A stretch of 64,000 nucleotides of DNA from Nelumbo lutea (GCA_022828595.1 JAKGHH010000006.1:13140499-13204498); one strand, 5' to 3'. Positions 10,916-21,843 are shown, counted from the first letter of the stretch. Program-made: numbers and translations. The notes: a model not told the origin generated them from the letters alone.

Positions 10916-11271
10916 GGCTGCGTTTGGAAGAGGTGTAAAACATCATCAGTGTATTTACACTGATGACATTTTACACTAAACCTTAAATATATTTGACCGT
11001 TGTATTTTGAAATCGATGTAAAAAATGGTTTAAGTTTTACATCGATAAAATTGATGTAGTTTTTACATCGATTACCGATATAAAACTTTAAATGTGATGA
11101 GATTTTACATCTATGATCGACATAAAACTACACTATCCAAACGCATGCAAAACTGAACTAGAGTGTAGTTTGATGTCAATAATTATTACACTTGTTTACC
11201 AAACATGTACAAAATCAAACCGATCTAAAATTTACATCGGTTATTCATTTACATCACATCCAAATACAAAC
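10916..11271. mobile_element. Tourist-like MITE, 356 bp, TAA target site
   Basis: TAA flanks the element at 10913-10915 and 11272-11274. The left end GGCTGCGTTTGGAAGAGGTG and the inverse of the right end (GTTTGTATTTGGATGTGATG) pair at most positions. The interior is full of TTTACATCGAT-type words. This lies outside the duplicated region and has no second copy. Confidence 0.65.
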
Positions 11272-11274
11272 TAA

Positions 11275-11655
11275 GGAATAAATGATGAACAGAATAATTT
11301 TAATATTTTCAAAAACTTTAAATCGCACATATAATCACGTGATATACATAACTAATGGCTGATTAGTTAAAAATGTTGATTTAGACATAATAAAGGAATC
11401 AAACCCATCTTTGAATAATGTCGACATAAAAAAGTTGGCATTCATATATGATAATAATTTCATCTTTAGCCATCTATCTCTGTGCATTGTGGGACCTATC
11501 AAGAGGAAGGTGTTGTACATCTATGGTCCTGGCTCCAACAACTAGAGCTTTTGTTAAGCTTTCAATAATATTAACCTGTAGACAGCGTGAATTCTACTCT
11601 GACCACAAGAGTAGAGAAGAGAGGTCAATTCTATTCCTAAGCACGAGCATGTGTG
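11275..11655. other. Spacer, no gene recognised
   Basis: Short overlapping frames on both strands at 11335-11666 show no domain. Confidence 0.35.
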
Positions 11656-11659
11656 CTGA

Positions 11660-13250
11660 TGTGTAGCTCATTGTGACACTAGCAAGTGCACTAGCCGTTC
11701 AAGTAATAAAGTAGTGAGTGAAGTATCGTTCCCACGAGGATTTAGGAAACAATTACCAATACTAAATTGAACATTTCTTATCTGATCAACAAATAAATCA
11801 AAACTCTAATGAAAGCTAAGAAATCCTAAATTAAAATCTATCTAAATCATTGGTCCAATTGCCTTCAATTCAGGTTAGAAGAGTAAGCAGTAAATGTCAA
11901 TCTCAGAATTCAGCAATCTATCAATTTGGATCATTCGAATGAATCATGATTGAGCCTTGGTTTGGTGAAACCCCAAGGTCATGAACAGCCTCTCTCAAGC
12001 GCATGTTCATCCTATGCATGAGTGACGGTTCTTCTATCTCTAGCAAGAATCTAATCCCCATGCATGCATTTCTTCAAACACTTCTAAGGCATCAATTCAA
12101 ATCTGAATTGATCACCAACTGAATTGTGCAAGTTATCTCTAACCTTGCACTCAATTCAGTTCTTGAATAGTAGATCTGAATTCCTAGAGTCTCTCTCAAG
12201 CACTCTAGGAATTCCAAGCTGTAGATTAATTCGCCCAATCTGAAATTTGCAGATCTGAATTCTCTTTCAAGCAATTCAGATCTTGCAATCTCAGATCTGA
12301 GAATTCAGATCTGAGTTTTGAAGGTTAGTTGGCCGAATTGATCTGCAATCACACCCTTATTCAAGAAACTTCAAGTACAATGCATGATCATTTGAATGAA
12401 TCAAAAAGAATTAGATTGCTGAACTGAAATTTTACAAGCTGAAATACATCAAGGAAGAATGGAAACAAGGAGAAAGAAGAAAGAACATATAACTAAGAAA
12501 CTGAATTCAAATCAAAAGAGAATGAAACTACAAATGATTTATTACAAAAAATCTTTGAATCACAATCCCTCAATTCGAACTCACCTTCTTCTTCTAGCTT
12601 GCTTGTCTTGAACTTCCTTCAGCCCTTCTTCTTCTTCTTCCTTGCGCCTAGCCTTCTTCTCTTCTCTTCTCTCAAGGTGGCTGAACCTCTAAGAGTGGGA
12701 GAGCCTTTCTCTCAAGCAATTGAACAACTTTCTCCCCTCCTAGAGGCCTCCTTATATAGTTTTTCAAGGGGGCTCTTGCCCCTTCTTGAAGCCTCTAGAA
12801 TGGGGTGTATTACACCCCTCATGAACCTTCTAGAGTGCTCCCTCCTTCTCTTCAAGAAACTCCTAGAAGTTGCCGCCCCTAGCTCCCTTTGGGCTGCTAT
12901 TTGGGCTACAACTTAGCTTGCTTTTGAGCTCATGTGGGCTACACTCTAGGCTGTTATTTGGGCTAAAAATGGGCCTTCCTTCTTGCTAGGCTTCTTCCCT
13001 TGGATTTTCCAAAGAGTTTCACTTGCTCTTCTTGGGCCGAATGAAATTCTCTTGCTTTCATGGCTGGGCCGGGCTGAACTTGATAAATTTTGGGTTTTCT
13101 TTTCTTGCTTTTGCCTTCTTTTTGTTGATTTGGCTCCCCCTGAAATCTTTCTTGCAATCAAGTTAAAATAGGGCAAAATTTAATTAAACCATCATAAAAT
13201 TTCATGCAAAAACCTCATAAAATATAGATAAATTGTAGGTTCATCATGTG
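11660..13250. repeat. Unclassified dispersed repeat beginning with GTGACACTAGCAAGTGCACT
   Basis: The start, GTGACACTAGCAAGTGCACT followed by GTATCGTTCCCACGAGGATT, is a word pair I associate with a widespread non-coding plant repeat of uncertain class. The middle (11990-12320) is built from diverged AATTCAGATCTG and CTCTCAAGCA words. The last 700 bases are richer in CTT and CCT. No protein domain is seen. The boundaries are approximate. Confidence 0.35.
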
Positions 13251-13382
13251 CCTAGAAAATAATTCATTAATTTTATTAATTTTTATATAGATAAAAACTA
13301 AAATCTGTATCAAATATGAAATTAGGTCCCACACCCTCTCCTCACATCACTTTTCTCTCTCTCTCAACCCCCTCTAGTATTG

Positions 13383-13387
13383 CTAAC
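13383..13387. repeat. Target-site duplication CTAAC, left of the Tat element
   Basis: CTAAC directly precedes the LTR start TGATAAAGG. The same five bases precede the second 5' LTR (22071-22075) and follow the LTR fragment that ends at 42515 (42516-42520). Confidence 0.85.
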
Positions 13388-13501
13388 TGATAAAGGAAAA
13401 TTTGGCCCGACCTCTTTATTATGAGACACGTGGCAGAAACGACAGTTCGGCAAAAGGGGTCAAGCCTAGGCAGCAAGGGCACACTCCGCCGAACTAACCC
13501 A

Positions 13502-13800
13502 CCTTGTAACAGCTCGGGGTAGACTTCGCCCAACTGCGCCTTGTAACAGCTCGGGATAGACTTCGCCGAACTACCACCTTGTAACAGCTCGGGGTAGACT
13601 TCGCCGAACTGATCGCCTTGTAACAGCTCGGGATAGACTTCGCCGAACTACCACCTTGTAACAGCTCGGGGTAGACTTCGCCGAACTGCCACCTTGTAAC
13701 AGCTCGGGGTAGACTTCGCCGAACTGCCACCTTGTAACAGCTCGGGACACACTTCGCCGAACTGACCCACCTTGTTACAGTTCAGGATACCTCCGAGCTC
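13502..13800 (+). repeat. U3 minisatellite, seven 38-40 bp units plus a partial one
   Basis: Each unit reads TTGTAACAGCTCGGGGTAGA then CTTCGCCGAACT, followed by a variable linker of 4-8 bases (GCCACC, ACCACC, GATCGCC, GACCCACC). The last, degenerate unit begins TTGTTACAGTTCAGG. Subunit repeats in U3 are common in plant LTR elements and may act as enhancer-like blocks. On the minus strand they give a repetitive YELLQGG frame that is an artefact. Confidence 0.85.
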
Positions 13801-14102
13801 AAGACCACCTCGCTCAGCACTTCGCATCATCTTCTAGGTACCAAAGCCAAACAAGTCGTACCATGCCTGGCACCAGGGAATTCCGTGCCCGAGGGCGCCA
13901 CGCCTGACTGACTTGGGATCTGACGTTTTGGCAGCAGCACTCTAAACGGCCACCTGCCACCGCCACTGACGCCGCCATCTCCAGTTAGACGGTTAGGCAG
14001 TGACGGTTCTGTCTCACCAGAAGGGACAACAGCCGAGTTGACAAGCGCTAGAGTAATCATACCCGATCTGACAAAGGCCTCGGGACGAGTACGCGAAGCG
14101 AC

Positions 14103-14109
14103 TATAAGA
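14103..14109 (+). promoter_or_regulatory. LTR TATA box
   Basis: TATAAGA inside GACTATAAGAGCCCCC, about 210 bp before the LTR end. It is also present at 22768-22774 and 42303-42309. It would drive the genomic RNA of the element. Confidence 0.55.
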
Positions 14110-14316
14110 GCCCCCTGCCCCCCGATAAGAGAGGTATGCAAAAACTTTGCGCTATCTGGTATTACCTTGCTTTTGAAAGATTCTAACTTAAGCTTCGGAG
14201 CCTCTACACCGGGTTCCCCCCGGAGCTTTCCCATCTCTCCCGTTTCAGGATCCCTGCTACCTCGTTCGAAAGCAAGGCAGTGGACAGCTAAGACCAGCCG
14301 GATCGCGCTCCATCAA

Positions 14317-14335
14317 TTGGCGCCGTCTGTGGGAA
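14317..14335 (+). other. Primer-binding site of the Tat element
   Basis: TTGGCGCCGTCTGTGGGAA starts two bases after the LTR end. TGGCGCC followed by a G-rich stretch is the usual form of a tRNA 3'-end complement in plant Ty3/gypsy elements. I do not assign the tRNA. Confidence 0.75.
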
Positions 14336-14399
14336 ACGCTTCAAAAAGCCTCCCTCCAAACTTCGATACCCCCTTTCTTCTTTAAAAATCCCAATACTC

Positions 14400-17300
14400 A
14401 TGGCCTCCTCCAGCAACACCGGACGTGGCACGGAGACAAACGCCACCGGGGAGCAACTTCAGGTCCCCGTAGTGTGCGTTGGACAGTTCACCATCCCCCT
14501 TTCGGCGGATGGGATCCCCATCCTAAACACGCCACAAGCAGTGGCACCCGTAAACCCTCCTACCACAAACGTCCCCTTTTATCTCCCCATTGAGACAACT
14601 TTCACTGAACCAACTGCCGTCCCCCTGGCAGCTAGCCAAGACCGGTTGGAGGACCTGGTGCAGTGCATGCGGGCAATGCAAGCCCAAATGCAACAGTTCC
14701 AGCAACACCAGCTTCACCAGCACCAAGTGCTGCACAACATCTCCCAGTATCACTACCAACAGCAGTTCCCCCAACTGCCACTGAACCAACCACTACTTCC
14801 ACCTCGCCACCCCGCTCTGAGGCCGGTCAAGGCCTCCCCGCAGGATGGGCGCCCCCGCCAGGCGAAGGCCTCCCGGCCCCAAAACCACCCCAACAGCCAG
14901 GCCTCGTCTCCAGGCCGAAGAGAGAGAAATGTCATCCCCGCCTCGCAACCCGTGGGTGGGTCGGGAACCTCGCCCGCGAGGTCGGCACCCCGACGCTCCA
15001 AGCCCGAGCTCTCGCTCACCGAAAATCGATTCAGTGCCCTGGCGGCGGACTACCAGCACTCCGGGCCCATCAAGGTCGGTAACACGGAGGGCAGCAGCGC
15101 CAGCACAAGGCCCGCTCAACGGCGAAGGCGCCGGCGAAGCCGCCAGACCGCCACCCGCGCCTTGTCGGAAGTCAGAGGCAAAGCCACGAGCTCGGACGAG
15201 GTAGGAGCTACCCTGGCTCTCTTCGTTCCTTCCCCCCTCGCATCGGAACTCCCGGCGGTCCCCTTACCCAGAGACTTCAAACTCCCACCTCTAGACAAGT
15301 ACGACGGGTCCTTCGACCACAACGACCACGTTGACGCCTTTCAGTCGCAAATGCACCTCGCCAGGGCTAGCGAATCGTGCATGTGCGTGGCCTTTATCAC
15401 CACCCTCAGGGGGGTAGCCCGCACTTGGTACAGGAACCTGGCCCCCGGGTCGATAAAGTGCTGGGCCCAGTTCGTGCAAGTCTTCACCACGCACTTCGTC
15501 ACCAGCCGACGGTGCCCCATAACAGAGGAAAGCATCTTCGGAGTGGTCCAAAGAGAAGGAGAGTCTATTCGAGGCTACATCAAGCGGTTCAACAAGGCAT
15601 GCTTGCAAATACCACGGTTGGACCCCGCAATGCAGCTCGCGGCGGCCAAAAGAGGGGTGACGCACAAAGAGTTCAAATGGCACATGGTGGCCAACCAGCC
15701 CGCGACCGTGGCTGAATTCCTCAAACTCGCGGATAAGTTTATGAGGACTGAGGAAGAGATCAACCAACGAACCGAAGGCGGAAACGAGAAAAGAAAGAGA
15801 GAAGGCGAGCTCTCCAACCCGATGAGTAGAAAAAACCCGACCCGGGAGCCGAAGCCGAACCAGTCCTTCCGGGCCCCCTTAGCAGTTCGGACGGACTACA
15901 CGCCGTTGAACACGAGGCGGACAAAGATCTTAATGACGATCAAAGACGCTCCGTACGTTAAGTGGCCACCTCGCCTGAAGGGAAATCCGAACGATAGAAA
16001 CAAGAATTTGTATTGTAGTTTCCATAGAGACCATGGTCATAGCACCGAACAGTGTAATAACCTCCGGGACGAGATAGAGGGACTCATCCGTCGCGGATAC
16101 TTGAGAAATTTTGTACAGCACAACAATAACAATAAAGCAGGTCGGCAAGGGGAGCAAGAAAAGGATGCACCCGAGTCTAGCAACAGACCTGCCGAACCGT
16201 TGCAGAAGCAGCCTCCGGAAGAGAGGCCAGTTCGGGGAACCATCCATGTAATAGTGGGAGGATCCGTAGTAGCGGGGTGTACCTCGGCAGCAGCCCGGAC
16301 TTCAGTTCGCGAAGTGGCCCTCGAAGAAAGGAACCCCCTAAAGAGACCAAAGACCGAAGAGCCAATCTTTTTCACGGAGGACGACGTGCGAGGAGTCCAC
16401 TACCCCCATGATGGTGCGCTTGTCATTAAGCTAAGGATTAGCGATTTCGAGGTCAGGCGCGTGCTCGTAGATTCGGGCAGCTCAGCGGACATCCTCTTCA
16501 AATCGGCATTTGACCAGCTGCAGTTAAAGAGGAGCGAGCTGAAGCCCGCGAACACTCCCCTGGTAGGTTTCAGCGGAGAGGAAGTTAGGCCCCTCGAGAA
16601 AATAACTGTCCCTGTGGAAGTCGGCACATGGCCTTGTGCGGTCAGACTCAACCATGATTTCCTAGTAGTCGCGACCCCCTCCCCATACAATGCCATAATA
16701 GGGCGGCCGATCACGCATGTCCTACGGGCGGCGGTCTCCACCTACTATTTGGCCATGAAGTTCCCTACGGACTTCGGTATAGGGGTAGCGCGGGGCGACC
16801 AGCTCGAGTCCCGCAAGTGCTACGTTGCCGCCCTAAAGGGAAAAACCAAGACGGCCGACGACCTCGAGCTGGAGCGGCCGGTGGAGCAAGGTGAGGAGCG
16901 AGCTTCACCCACGGAGGAAACAGTCGCAATCCAGGCTTCAGCTATGGATCCAGCTCGCACACTAAGCATCGGAGCTTCCATCGAAGATCCCCTACGAGCC
17001 GAACTAGTAAGTTTTTTACTCCAAAATTTAGATATTTTTGCCTGGTCTGCGGCCAACATGCCCGGCATTAGCCCCGGACTGATAACTCACAAGCTTAATA
17101 CTGACCCTGTAGTCAGACCCGTTAGACAGAAGAAACGCAACTTAGCCCCAGAACGCTGGAGAGCGGTCGACGAGGAGGTTGAGAAGCTCCTCGCAGCAAA
17201 CTTCATAAGGGAAGTCCACTACCCGAGCTGTGTGGCCAACCCGGTGTTGGTAAAAAAGGCAAACAGCAAGTGGCGCATGTGCGTCGACTATACCGACCTG

Positions 17301-19250
17301 AACCGAGCTTGCCCGAAAGACTGCTTCCCCCTCCCCAGAATTGACCGCCTAGTGGACGCGACCTCGGGAAACGAGTTGATAAGCTTCCTGGACGCCTACT
17401 CGGTCTACAACCAAGTTAGGATGGACCCATCCGATGAGGAAAAAACCAGCTTCATTACCGAGTTCGGCCTGTATTGCTACAAAGTCATGCCCTTCAAACT
17501 AAAAAACGCCGGGGCAACTTTCCAAAGACTTGTAAATAAGCTGTTTCGGCCCCTGATTGGTACAAAGATAGAGTGCTATGTAGACGACATGGTCGTCAAA
17601 ACTCAATTCTCACAAGAGTTAATACAAGACTTAGATTATGTTTTCCAAATCCTGCGACACTTTAGCATGAAGTTGAATCCCAACAAGTGTGTCTTCGGCG
17701 TCACCTCGGGCAAGTTCCTAGGCTACATTGTCAATCGGCGTGGTATTGAGGCCAACCCGGACAAAGTAAAAGCCGTTCTAGATATGAAATCACCTCGGAA
17801 AGTAAAAGAGGTCCAGAGGCTAAATGGCCGCATAGCCGCTCTAAGCCGCTTCTTATCCAAGCCAGCAGACCGCTGCCTACCCTTCTTCAAGGCAGTCAAA
17901 GGCAAAGGGTTCGAATGGACCCAGGACTGCCAGTTCGCGTTCGATGAACTAAAAGGTCACCTCGCTAGTATACCAACCTTAGCCCGGCCCGAGGTGGGCG
18001 AGGTCTTACAACTGTACCTCTCGGCGAGCGACGAGGCGGTCAGTTCGGTACTAATAAAGGAAACAGACCAGGTCCAACGACCCATATATTATGTTAGTAA
18101 GATTTTGCAGGGAGCAGAGGAAAGGTACCCGGAGATAGAAAAACTAGCATACGCCCTAGTAATAGCAGCTCGGAAACTCCGCTCGTACTTCCAGGATCAT
18201 ACAGTCATCGTCCTAACTGACAAACCTCTCAGACAAGTTTTACTCAAACCCGAAGTCTCTGATAGACTGACGAAATGGGCCATCGAACTCAGCGAGTACG
18301 ATCTCCAGTACAAACCGAGAACCGTTATCAAGGCCCAAGCTTTGGCAAATTTTATCGCCGAGTGCACTTTCAGCCACGAAGCCCCACAAGTCGAGCCCGA
18401 GGTCCCCATTTGCGGCGAACCCGGAGCTCCTGAGCCCATAGAGTTCGAACCTCGTGAAGTAGCATCCAGTGTGGCATCTCTCCTGATTAGGCGAAGAGCG
18501 AATTGGAATGAGGAGCCCTGGATCCTTCACGTGGATGGTTCCTCGAACCGGCAGGGCAGTGGAGCTGGAATAGTCTTGTGCGGCCCGAGCGGCACAAAAG
18601 TAGAGTACACGCTACGCTTTGAGTTCGCGGCATCCAACAACGAGGCAGAGTACGAAGCGCTAATCGCCAGGCTGGACATAGCACGAAAGTTGAAGGTAAA
18701 ACACTTGGTCATCTGCAGCGATTCTCAGCTCGTGGTAAACCAAGTTACCGGCGAGTACGAAGCACGCGATCTCTCCATGATCGCATATTTGGCCAAAGTA
18801 AAAGAAGCCCTGCTCAACTTCTGGTCACACATCATCAGGCAAATCCCGAGGTCCGAAAACACTGAGGCCGATGCCCTGTCCCGGTTAGCCAGCACGAGTC
18901 ACAACAATATGAGAACTGTGTACATAGAGGACTTACCTCGGCCTAGTATTCTCGGGGGGACAGAGGAGGTCGCTCCCATCTTAGAAGCAAAGTCGAGCTG
19001 GATCGATCCACTCGCGAGCTTCCTGATAGACGGAACCCTCCCTGTAGAACGCAGTGCCGCCAAATATGTCATAATAGACGAACTGTTATACCGACGGTCG
19101 TACACGCTCCCCTATTTGCGGTGCCTGCGACCTACCGAAGCCGAGTTTGTACTCCGCGACACTCATGAAGGCCTGTGCGGCGGACAATTGGGGGGCAAAA
19201 GCACTCGCCCAAAAGGCAACTTCGACAAGGATACTATTGGCCAACGATGA
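14400..19250 (+). CDS. Tat gag-pol polyprotein, first copy (1616 codons open, to start of integrase)
   Basis: The ATG lies 65 bp after the primer-binding site. Domains in order: glutamine/proline-rich N-terminus; retrotransposon gag domain at about residues 300-405; zinc knuckle at 539-552 (C-x2-H-x2-H-x-H-x4-C, CSFHRDHGHSTEQC); aspartic protease with DSGSS at 691; reverse transcriptase from about 905 with YVDD at 1060-1063; gypsy RNase H at about 1200-1320; a second, archaeal-type RNase H at about 1375-1500 beginning WILHVDGSS; then the integrase zinc-binding region. It makes the capsid and the enzymes for reverse transcription and integration. Compared with the second copy it lacks 24 bp in frame near 19055, between the second RNase H and integrase. 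An extra A near 19198 shifts the frame, so the last residues (after about 1600) are not real protein. Confidence 0.85.
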   Translation: MASSSNTGRGTETNATGEQLQVPVVCVGQFTIPLSADGIPILNTPQAVAPVNPPTTNVPFYLPIETTFTEPTAVPLAASQDRLEDLVQCMRAMQAQMQQFQQHQLHQHQVLHNISQYHYQQQFPQLPLNQPLLPPRHPALRPVKASPQDGRPRQAKASRPQNHPNSQASSPGRRERNVIPASQPVGGSGTSPARSAPRRSKPELSLTENRFSALAADYQHSGPIKVGNTEGSSASTRPAQRRRRRRSRQTATRALSEVRGKATSSDEVGATLALFVPSPLASELPAVPLPRDFKLPPLDKYDGSFDHNDHVDAFQSQMHLARASESCMCVAFITTLRGVARTWYRNLAPGSIKCWAQFVQVFTTHFVTSRRCPITEESIFGVVQREGESIRGYIKRFNKACLQIPRLDPAMQLAAAKRGVTHKEFKWHMVANQPATVAEFLKLADKFMRTEEEINQRTEGGNEKRKREGELSNPMSRKNPTREPKPNQSFRAPLAVRTDYTPLNTRRTKILMTIKDAPYVKWPPRLKGNPNDRNKNLYCSFHRDHGHSTEQCNNLRDEIEGLIRRGYLRNFVQHNNNNKAGRQGEQEKDAPESSNRPAEPLQKQPPEERPVRGTIHVIVGGSVVAGCTSAAARTSVREVALEERNPLKRPKTEEPIFFTEDDVRGVHYPHDGALVIKLRISDFEVRRVLVDSGSSADILFKSAFDQLQLKRSELKPANTPLVGFSGEEVRPLEKITVPVEVGTWPCAVRLNHDFLVVATPSPYNAIIGRPITHVLRAAVSTYYLAMKFPTDFGIGVARGDQLESRKCYVAALKGKTKTADDLELERPVEQGEERASPTEETVAIQASAMDPARTLSIGASIEDPLRAELVSFLLQNLDIFAWSAANMPGISPGLITHKLNTDPVVRPVRQKKRNLAPERWRAVDEEVEKLLAANFIREVHYPSCVANPVLVKKANSKWRMCVDYTDLNRACPKDCFPLPRIDRLVDATSGNELISFLDAYSVYNQVRMDPSDEEKTSFITEFGLYCYKVMPFKLKNAGATFQRLVNKLFRPLIGTKIECYVDDMVVKTQFSQELIQDLDYVFQILRHFSMKLNPNKCVFGVTSGKFLGYIVNRRGIEANPDKVKAVLDMKSPRKVKEVQRLNGRIAALSRFLSKPADRCLPFFKAVKGKGFEWTQDCQFAFDELKGHLASIPTLARPEVGEVLQLYLSASDEAVSSVLIKETDQVQRPIYYVSKILQGAEERYPEIEKLAYALVIAARKLRSYFQDHTVIVLTDKPLRQVLLKPEVSDRLTKWAIELSEYDLQYKPRTVIKAQALANFIAECTFSHEAPQVEPEVPICGEPGAPEPIEFEPREVASSVASLLIRRRANWNEEPWILHVDGSSNRQGSGAGIVLCGPSGTKVEYTLRFEFAASNNEAEYEALIARLDIARKLKVKHLVICSDSQLVVNQVTGEYEARDLSMIAYLAKVKEALLNFWSHIIRQIPRSENTEADALSRLASTSHNNMRTVYIEDLPRPSILGGTEEVAPILEAKSSWIDPLASFLIDGTLPVERSAAKYVIIDELLYRRSYTLPYLRCLRPTEAEFVLRDTHEGLCGGQLGGKSTRPKGNFDKDTIGQR

Positions 19251-20204
19251 AGGCAAAAGCTGTCGAGCTCGTCAGAAAATGCGACAAGTGTCAGAAGCAC
19301 GCTAACATCCACCATCAACCTGCCTCCGACCTCAAATACCTCGCCAGCCCGTGGCCCTTTGCACAATGGGGCATCGACCTCCTCGGGCCATTCCCACCAA
19401 GCAGCAGGCGGGCGAAATTTCTTAGTTTGTTGCGGTAGATTATTTTACGAAGTGGATAGAAGCCGAACCTCTGGCAACTGTTACGGCCTGAAACATACAG
19501 AACTTCTTTTGGAAGAACATAGTATGTCGCTTCGGATTACCTCGGATTCTAATTTCCGACAACGGCAAACAATTCGAGGATATCAAGTTCCAAGAGTGGT
19601 GCCAGGACATGGGGATTCGGCAAAATTTCACTTCAGTCGCGCACCCACAGGCAAACGGTCAGACAGAAGTAATGAACAGAGCCATCCTGCGCGGACTAAA
19701 AGCACGTCTGGATTGAGCTAAGGGATTGTGGGCCGAAGAGCTACCAAGTGTCTTATGGGCTCACCGAACGACCAAAAAATCAGCCACGGGAGAAACCCCC
19801 TTCAACCTCTCCTACGGCACTGAAGCGGTGATCCCGGCGGAAATCGAAATACCAACGTTGCGATTAGAAACATACGATGATCGGACGAACGGAGACGAGT
19901 TACGCACCAACCTCGACCTACTGGACGAGGTAAGGGACCTCGCGCACATCCGAACAGCGGCATACCAGCAGCAGGTAGCCCGCTACTACAATAGCAGAGT
20001 AAAGCGACGAAGCTTCCGAGTCGGTGACTTGGTCCTCCGGAAAATTATGGTGCCCGAACCCGGCGTCGGAAAGCTCGGACCTAATTGGGAAGGTCCCTAT
20101 AAAGTAAAAACAGCGCTCGGGGTGCATATGAACTCGAAACCTTGGAAGGCAAACGAGTACCCCGAACGTGGAACATCGTGAACTTTAGGCGATACTACCT
20201 ATAA
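19251..20204 (+). pseudogene. Broken integrase part of gag-pol, first copy
   Basis: The integrase core continues from the previous entry in shifting frames. Recognisable pieces are the CDKCQKH zinc-binding end, the first catalytic aspartate in WGIDLLGPF, the second in ISDNGKQFED, and the glutamate in ANGQTEVMNR, then the C-terminal domain ending RRYYL and TAA at 20202-20204. Breaks: extra bases near 19198, 19216, 19399 and 19424, a missing base near 20121, and two in-frame TGA codons, at 19487-19489 (shared with the second copy) and near 19715 (only here; the second copy has CGA). Several indels sit next to homopolymers and may be sequencing errors. The shared stop is real evidence of decay. 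Confidence 0.75.
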
Positions 20205-20410
20205 ACCACCTAGCGAAGTGGACGAAATCAGGCCGTGCCACAAGGCAAGTCGAGGAACTTCAGCACATTATCAGCTCGGCAAAAAATCAGTTCGCGGCAT
20301 AAAAGACCACGGAAATCTAAAAACCCGGCAAAGAAACAGCTCGGGGAAGATGAGCAAGGGGAAAAGGACTCCATTGCAAGAAACAGTACATTGGCAAAAA
20401 AGAAAAAAAT

Positions 20411-21843
20411 TTACATGTCCGGAGCTACTTCTTCGCCATCGGAAGGCACTTCAACAACACCCGAAGGCCCTGCCTCTCCTTCAGAGTCCGGCTCGCCATC
20501 GGCAGCATTGGCCATCTCCTGAGTTATGCGCGAAGTGGTTATGGCACTTACATCGAGGTCAGGGTATGTATTCCGAATCATCCACCGGCTCAACTTGAAC
20601 CCCCTCCTATAAGAGTCCACCATCAGATCGTCAAAACGCGGGGAGGCAATATAGTCTTCAACTGCCTTCTTTTTGGCATCTTCAATGCCTTGGGAGAAAA
20701 TCTGTGTTCTCTCCCTAATGTCCTCCTGAAGATACTCGACTTGATGCTGCAAATCCAACTTCAAGTCCGCCATGTGCTTGACAACTTCCCCCATGGCCTC
20801 GGCGTCACACTGAGACCTCGCCTGTCTGGCCATCGCGACGCGAGCAACCTTTTCAGCAGCGTAAGCAGCCGCCTCAGCAGCCCGGGTATTTGCCTCTGCA
20901 GCACGGAAGGCTTCTTCAGCCGCATGAGCAGCAGCCTCAGCAGCTCGCGCCTGTCGCGAGCTCCTCTCCACTTGGGCAGCCAAGGCATGAATTGAAGAAT
21001 TCACCTACCAAAAGAAACAAGTGAGCAAATAACAGCAGAAGCAACAGAATAAAAAAGGAAGACGGAAATCTCACTTACCACCATGGCATGTGTTATGGCG
21101 CGGCAAGCGACCTGATTCAAGGGAAGATCGGTCCACGCCGCGACCTCCTCGGGGAAAGTAGCATCCCTACTCTTTTGAAGATGCGTAGTTTGGCATCAAA
21201 CACGCTCCTAAAACTCCCCTTGAGCTCGCCGAGCCTGAGGGCCCAGCCCGCGTAATGAGCAGACCCGGAGTGAGGAGCACTTGTGAGTACGCAGGAGCGC
21301 CCGTCATGAGGTGGTGTTCAGCGAAAGAAAAAAAAAAGAACGGCGCCCCTGGCAGTCTCGGTGCACCGGGTGGAGCTCAACTTCGGGCTCCCTCGGGCAG
21401 ATCCTCTGTCGCTATTGGTCTGGGGCTTGGGCTCCTCATCCAGGGGCAGCTCGCGTACGAGTTCGCTTGGCGACCCGCTTCCTCCTCTTCATACCTTGGA
21501 ACAAACGCCCGCCGTCGAGTTTCTCTCCGCATCCCATCACACCTGTTATGAACTGAGTTCGACATCAGAAAAAATGATAGGAACAGAGCAAGCAAGAAAC
21601 CGCATAAAGCCAGAAACCTACCCGAACTTCAGGCCGGGCGCTGCAAAAAGCTTAGCCTCCCGTTAAGTAGTGGTGGCACTTTAAGCCTTGCCGTGCCCAC
21701 TGCCGGAGATCACACTTCACCGTCTCTTTATCAAGAGTTACGCCCAAGTCGGGAGCAGGCCTCACCCCACCTGGTCTGAAAGGGCCAATCCTTGTGCACT
21801 TTGCACGCCGAAAATAGTCCCCGCTTTCACGCCGGGACCTTGT
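20411..21843 (-). CDS. Antisense gene of the Tat element, first copy, partial
   Basis: This is the same minus-strand gene that is complete at 29089-31061. Exon 3 (21004-20411) is fully open and differs at only a few residues. The exon 2 region (about 21543-21079) and the visible part of exon 1 (21843 to about 21622) align with the second copy but carry many single-base insertions next to homopolymers. The splice sites (donor GTAAG at 21078-21074, acceptor TAG before 21004, donor GTAGGT at 21621-21616) are all kept. The 5' part is lost in the gap. See the complete copy for domains. Confidence 0.65.

Larger units (their letters stand above)
13388..14315 (+). repeat. 5' LTR of the Tat element, first copy (928 bp)
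   Basis: The LTR starts TGATAAAGG and ends GCTCCATCA, giving the usual TG...CA ends, and is followed after one base by the primer-binding site. The U3 part holds the minisatellite at 13502-13800. A TATA box lies at 14103-14109. The second copy (22076-22979, 904 bp) lacks a 14-bp stretch (AGGCAGTGACGGTT) present here, lost between two GGTT repeats. The fragment at 42121-42515 keeps that stretch. Confidence 0.85.
13388..21843 (+). mobile_element. Tat-lineage Ty3/gypsy LTR retrotransposon, first copy, cut by the gap
   Basis: Order: 5' LTR, primer-binding site, gag-pol (gag, protease, reverse transcriptase, two RNase H domains, integrase), then a gene in antisense orientation before the 3' LTR. 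An archaeal-type RNase H after the ordinary gypsy RNase H and an antisense gene after pol are hallmarks of the Tat lineage. The copy runs into the 100-N gap within the antisense gene, so its polypurine tract and 3' LTR are not seen here. The sequence near the gap (after about 21000) has many single-base insertions relative to the second copy, as expected at a low-quality contig end. Confidence 0.85.

Noticed and set aside
13502..13800. Regular direct repeats with short variable spacers, reminiscent of a CRISPR array
   Set aside because: The spacers are only 4-8 bases, the repeats lie in the U3 of an LTR, and the DNA is from a plant nucleus.
13494..13830. Overlapping minus-strand frames with a repeated YELLQGG / SAKSTPSC motif
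   Set aside because: They are translations of the U3 minisatellite inside the LTR, open only because the units lack stops.
14663..15770. Several long overlapping frames on both strands within gag
   Set aside because: They are shadows of GC-rich gag coding DNA; only the 14400 frame carries the gag domain and zinc knuckle and continues into pol.
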